Positions 62,055-64,000 of a stretch of 64,000 nucleotides of DNA are shown in pieces. Under the pieces are notes generated by a model. The model ran no database searches. It saw only the letters and a list, made by a program, of their open reading frames with translations, and had not been told where the DNA came from. The DNA is taken from the NCBI GenBank assembly GCA_900111435.1, contig FOIY01000001.1:248001-312000 (forward strand), in the 5' to 3' direction. The DNA is from Ruminococcaceae bacterium KH2T8 (GTDB lineage: Bacteria > Bacillota > Clostridia > Saccharofermentanales > Saccharofermentanaceae). A program made the translations under genes and the position numbers. The first letter of the stretch is position 1. Each line of letters begins with the position of its first letter.

Positions 62055-64000
62055 TTACCCCAGCATCGAGAATATATCTATCTGGCTCGTCTCGGGAAGA
62101 TCCTCGAGAAGACCATAGTCAGCCAGAGTCTGAAGAGCGGACTTACCGATACCGCTTCGCTGCATAAGATCCTCTCTCGTCGTGAAAGGCGCCTCTTCCC
62201 TGGCTCGCGTGATATTCTCAGCGATAGACGAAGATATAGAATCGATAGATGCCAGAGGCGGAAGGATCTTGCCCTTTTCCACCTTCACGAAGTCGGTTGC
62301 ATGCGAAGTATTGATATCTATGGGAAGGAATTCGATTCCTCTGTGATACATCTCCTCGATGATCTCGCAGAGATAATATTCCGACTTTGTCTTAGGGTTA
62401 TTGTCCTGGTGCATGAGCTCGTTTAGTAGTCTTCTTCTCTCGGTAAGAGCAGCCTCACCCTGACACATCGTATTGGCGCTGAATTCATCGCCTCTGATCG
62501 TGTAGAATGCGCAGTAATACTCCTCGGGGTAGTAGACCTTGAACCATGCTACACGAAGCGTAGAGATCGAGTATGCGGCGGCGTGCGCCTTAGGGAACAT
62601 GTACTTGATCTTCTCGCACGATCCGATATACCAGTCGGGTACACCGTGCTCCTTCATGGTCTCTTTCCACTTCTCCCACTTCTCGGGAACGGCACCGCCT
62701 GCGACCTTACCCTTACGGACATTCTCCATGATGTCGAACGCATCCTTATTGGGAACTCCCCAGTAGATGAGCCTTGTCATGATGGAGTCACGACATCCGA
62801 TAACGGAATTAAGGTCACAGATACCGTCTCTGATAAGATCCTGAGCATTACCTGTCCATACGTCAGTACCGTGGGACAGACCCATGAGCTGTACGAGGTC
62901 ATAGAACCTTCTCGGCTTTGCTTCCTTGATCATGCCTCGTGCCATGTGAGTACCAAGCTCGGAAAGACCGAGAGTAGCAGATCCGGCTTCCGTCGCTTCC
63001 AGAGGGAATCCCAATGCGTTGGTAGACTCAAGAAGGCTCATTACCTTATCGTCGGGCACAGGGATCGTGGTAACTTCTATCTTCGTAAGATCCTGAAGCA
63101 TTCGAAGAACCGTAGGGTCTGCGTGACCCAGGATATCGAGCTTAAGGATCGTATCGTGCATCGCATGGAAGTCGAAGTGTGTCGTTATTATTCCGCAGTC
63201 CGTCTTGTTAGCCGGGTACTGAATGGGAGTGAACTCATATACATCCATCTCCTTGGGAACAACGACGATACCACCGGGGTGCTGGGACGTAGTCCTCTTG
63301 ACGCCGACGATACCCTCCGACATATATGTGAGCATCGCATTAGAACAGATAAGTCCCTTCATCTCAGCAACGCTCTTTGCTACGCCGATGGCGTTCTTAT
63401 CCGCATATGTACCGATAGTACCTGCCCTGAACGTATGAGTATGACCGAAGAGATACTCGACATACTTATGGGCACGGGGCTGATATGCACTCGAGAAGTT
63501 AAGGTCGATATCAGGCTCCTTATCACCGTTAAAGCCAAGGAACGTCTCGAAGGGGATATCCTGTCCGTCCTTGATCATGTGCGCGCCGCAGCACGGGCAG
63601 TCCTTGGGCTCCATATCGAATCCGGAACCGAACTCACCCGAGTTATCGAACTCGACATAACAGCAGTCGGGACATCTGTAGTGCGGCGGCAGAGGATTGA
63701 CCTCCGAGATACCGCACATCGTAGCCGCGAACGAAGATCCTACCGATCCTCTCGAACCAACGATATATCCGTCGTTATTTGACTTCTTAACAAGACGGTA
63801 CGCGATATAGTACATGATCGCGAATCCGTGTCCGATGATGGATTTGAGCTCCTTTTCCAGTCTCGCCTTAACTACTTCGTTAAGGACGCCGTTATGCCTG
63901 TAGAGTCTGTTAGCTCTCGTGAATGCGATATCACGTACATCGGCGGCAGCTCTCGAGATGATAGGCGGATATGTACCGTCGGGGAACGGCTTGATACCGT
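62055..64000 (-). CDS. polC: DNA polymerase III alpha subunit, PolC type (5' end outside window)
   Basis: 648 codons of the C-terminal part are seen; the frame is open to the right edge, so the ATG at 63815 is internal. Residues include KELKSIIGHGFAIMYYIAYRLVKKS, VGSRGSVGSSFAAT, a zinc-type CPDCC...CPCCG and the catalytic PDIDLNFS, followed by the helix-hairpin-helix end (RSGIGKSALQTLADYGLL). Marks the organism as a low-GC Gram-positive. Confidence 0.96.
   Translation of the reverse strand, partial: GIKPFPDGTYPPIISRAAADVRDIAFTRANRLYRHNGVLNEVVKARLEKELKSIIGHGFAIMYYIAYRLVKKSNNDGYIVGSRGSVGSSFAATMCGISEVNPLPPHYRCPDCCYVEFDNSGEFGSGFDMEPKDCPCCGAHMIKDGQDIPFETFLGFNGDKEPDIDLNFSSAYQPRAHKYVEYLFGHTHTFRAGTIGTYADKNAIGVAKSVAEMKGLICSNAMLTYMSEGIVGVKRTTSQHPGGIVVVPKEMDVYEFTPIQYPANKTDCGIITTHFDFHAMHDTILKLDILGHADPTVLRMLQDLTKIEVTTIPVPDDKVMSLLESTNALGFPLEATEAGSATLGLSELGTHMARGMIKEAKPRRFYDLVQLMGLSHGTDVWTGNAQDLIRDGICDLNSVIGCRDSIMTRLIYWGVPNKDAFDIMENVRKGKVAGGAVPEKWEKWKETMKEHGVPDWYIGSCEKIKYMFPKAHAAAYSISTLRVAWFKVYYPEEYYCAFYTIRGDEFSANTMCQGEAALTERRRLLNELMHQDNNPKTKSEYYLCEIIEEMYHRGIEFLPIDINTSHATDFVKVEKGKILPPLASIDSISSSIAENITRAREEAPFTTREDLMQRSGIGKSALQTLADYGLLEDLPETSQIDIFSMLG

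Noticed and set aside
62583-63782. 399-codon frame antisense to polC
   Set aside because: Shadow frame; the sense strand is unmistakable PolC.

Overview
The window is chromosomal DNA of a Gram-positive anaerobe of the Clostridia, possibly a gut or rumen relative of Lachnospiraceae or Saccharofermentans. The evidence is a PolC-type replicative polymerase, a PASTA-domain Ser/Thr kinase with its PP2C phosphatase, a sortase-type surface protein with VaFE and SpaA-like domains, many lipoboxes, DUF975 and DUF5688 proteins, strong AGGAGG ribosome sites and about 45-48% G+C by eye. Genus-level placement is a guess. Nearly all genes are on the minus strand.

Region 1 (1-9.3 kb) holds a GH5-like lipoprotein that appears to lack its catalytic residues, a small HEAT-repeat protein, and five consecutive paralogous lipoproteins. 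They share an N-terminal domain and differ in their C-terminal beta-rich repeats. The array starts 4 nt after a fused diadenylate cyclase-YbbR gene (9287-10747).

Region 2 (10.8-31.7 kb) holds a nagA that lacks its N-terminal domain, a PAS-GGDEF cyclase, dtd, an M28-like lipoprotein with altered metal and catalytic residues, and an AroB-fold protein that has lost all three zinc ligands. On the plus strand follow gltX, glnS and DUF975 membrane proteins, one of them a remnant, plus a small secreted protein. On the minus strand follow a polyphosphate operon (ppx-ppk-galM-membrane propeller), a GGDEF-EAL-PAS protein and nudC.

Region 3 (31.7-44.7 kb) holds a thioester-domain surface protein, a DUF5688 protein, and then the conserved Firmicutes housekeeping cluster, read right to left: def-fmt-rsmB-rlmN-stp-prkC-rsgA-rpe-thiN, with overlapping or nearly touching genes.

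Region 4 (44.7-59.8 kb) is accessory. It lies between def and priA, which are usually close together in Firmicutes. Its border with def is a 523-bp gene-free stretch with a GC-rich block, two tandem 57-bp hairpin repeats and a cluster of GTCAC/GTGAC palindromes. It contains lipoproteins, a Fic protein with an inhibitory motif, a MazG-like protein, two genes with a possible shared C-terminal domain, a TetR-controlled methyltransferase/methyltransferase/glycosyltransferase operon with overlapping divergent promoters, a tautomerase, a serine hydrolase and a DUF2974 hydrolase.

Region 5 (59.8-64 kb) holds priA and the C-terminal part of polC, which runs off the right edge. No tRNA, rRNA, insertion sequence, integrase or CRISPR array was seen.
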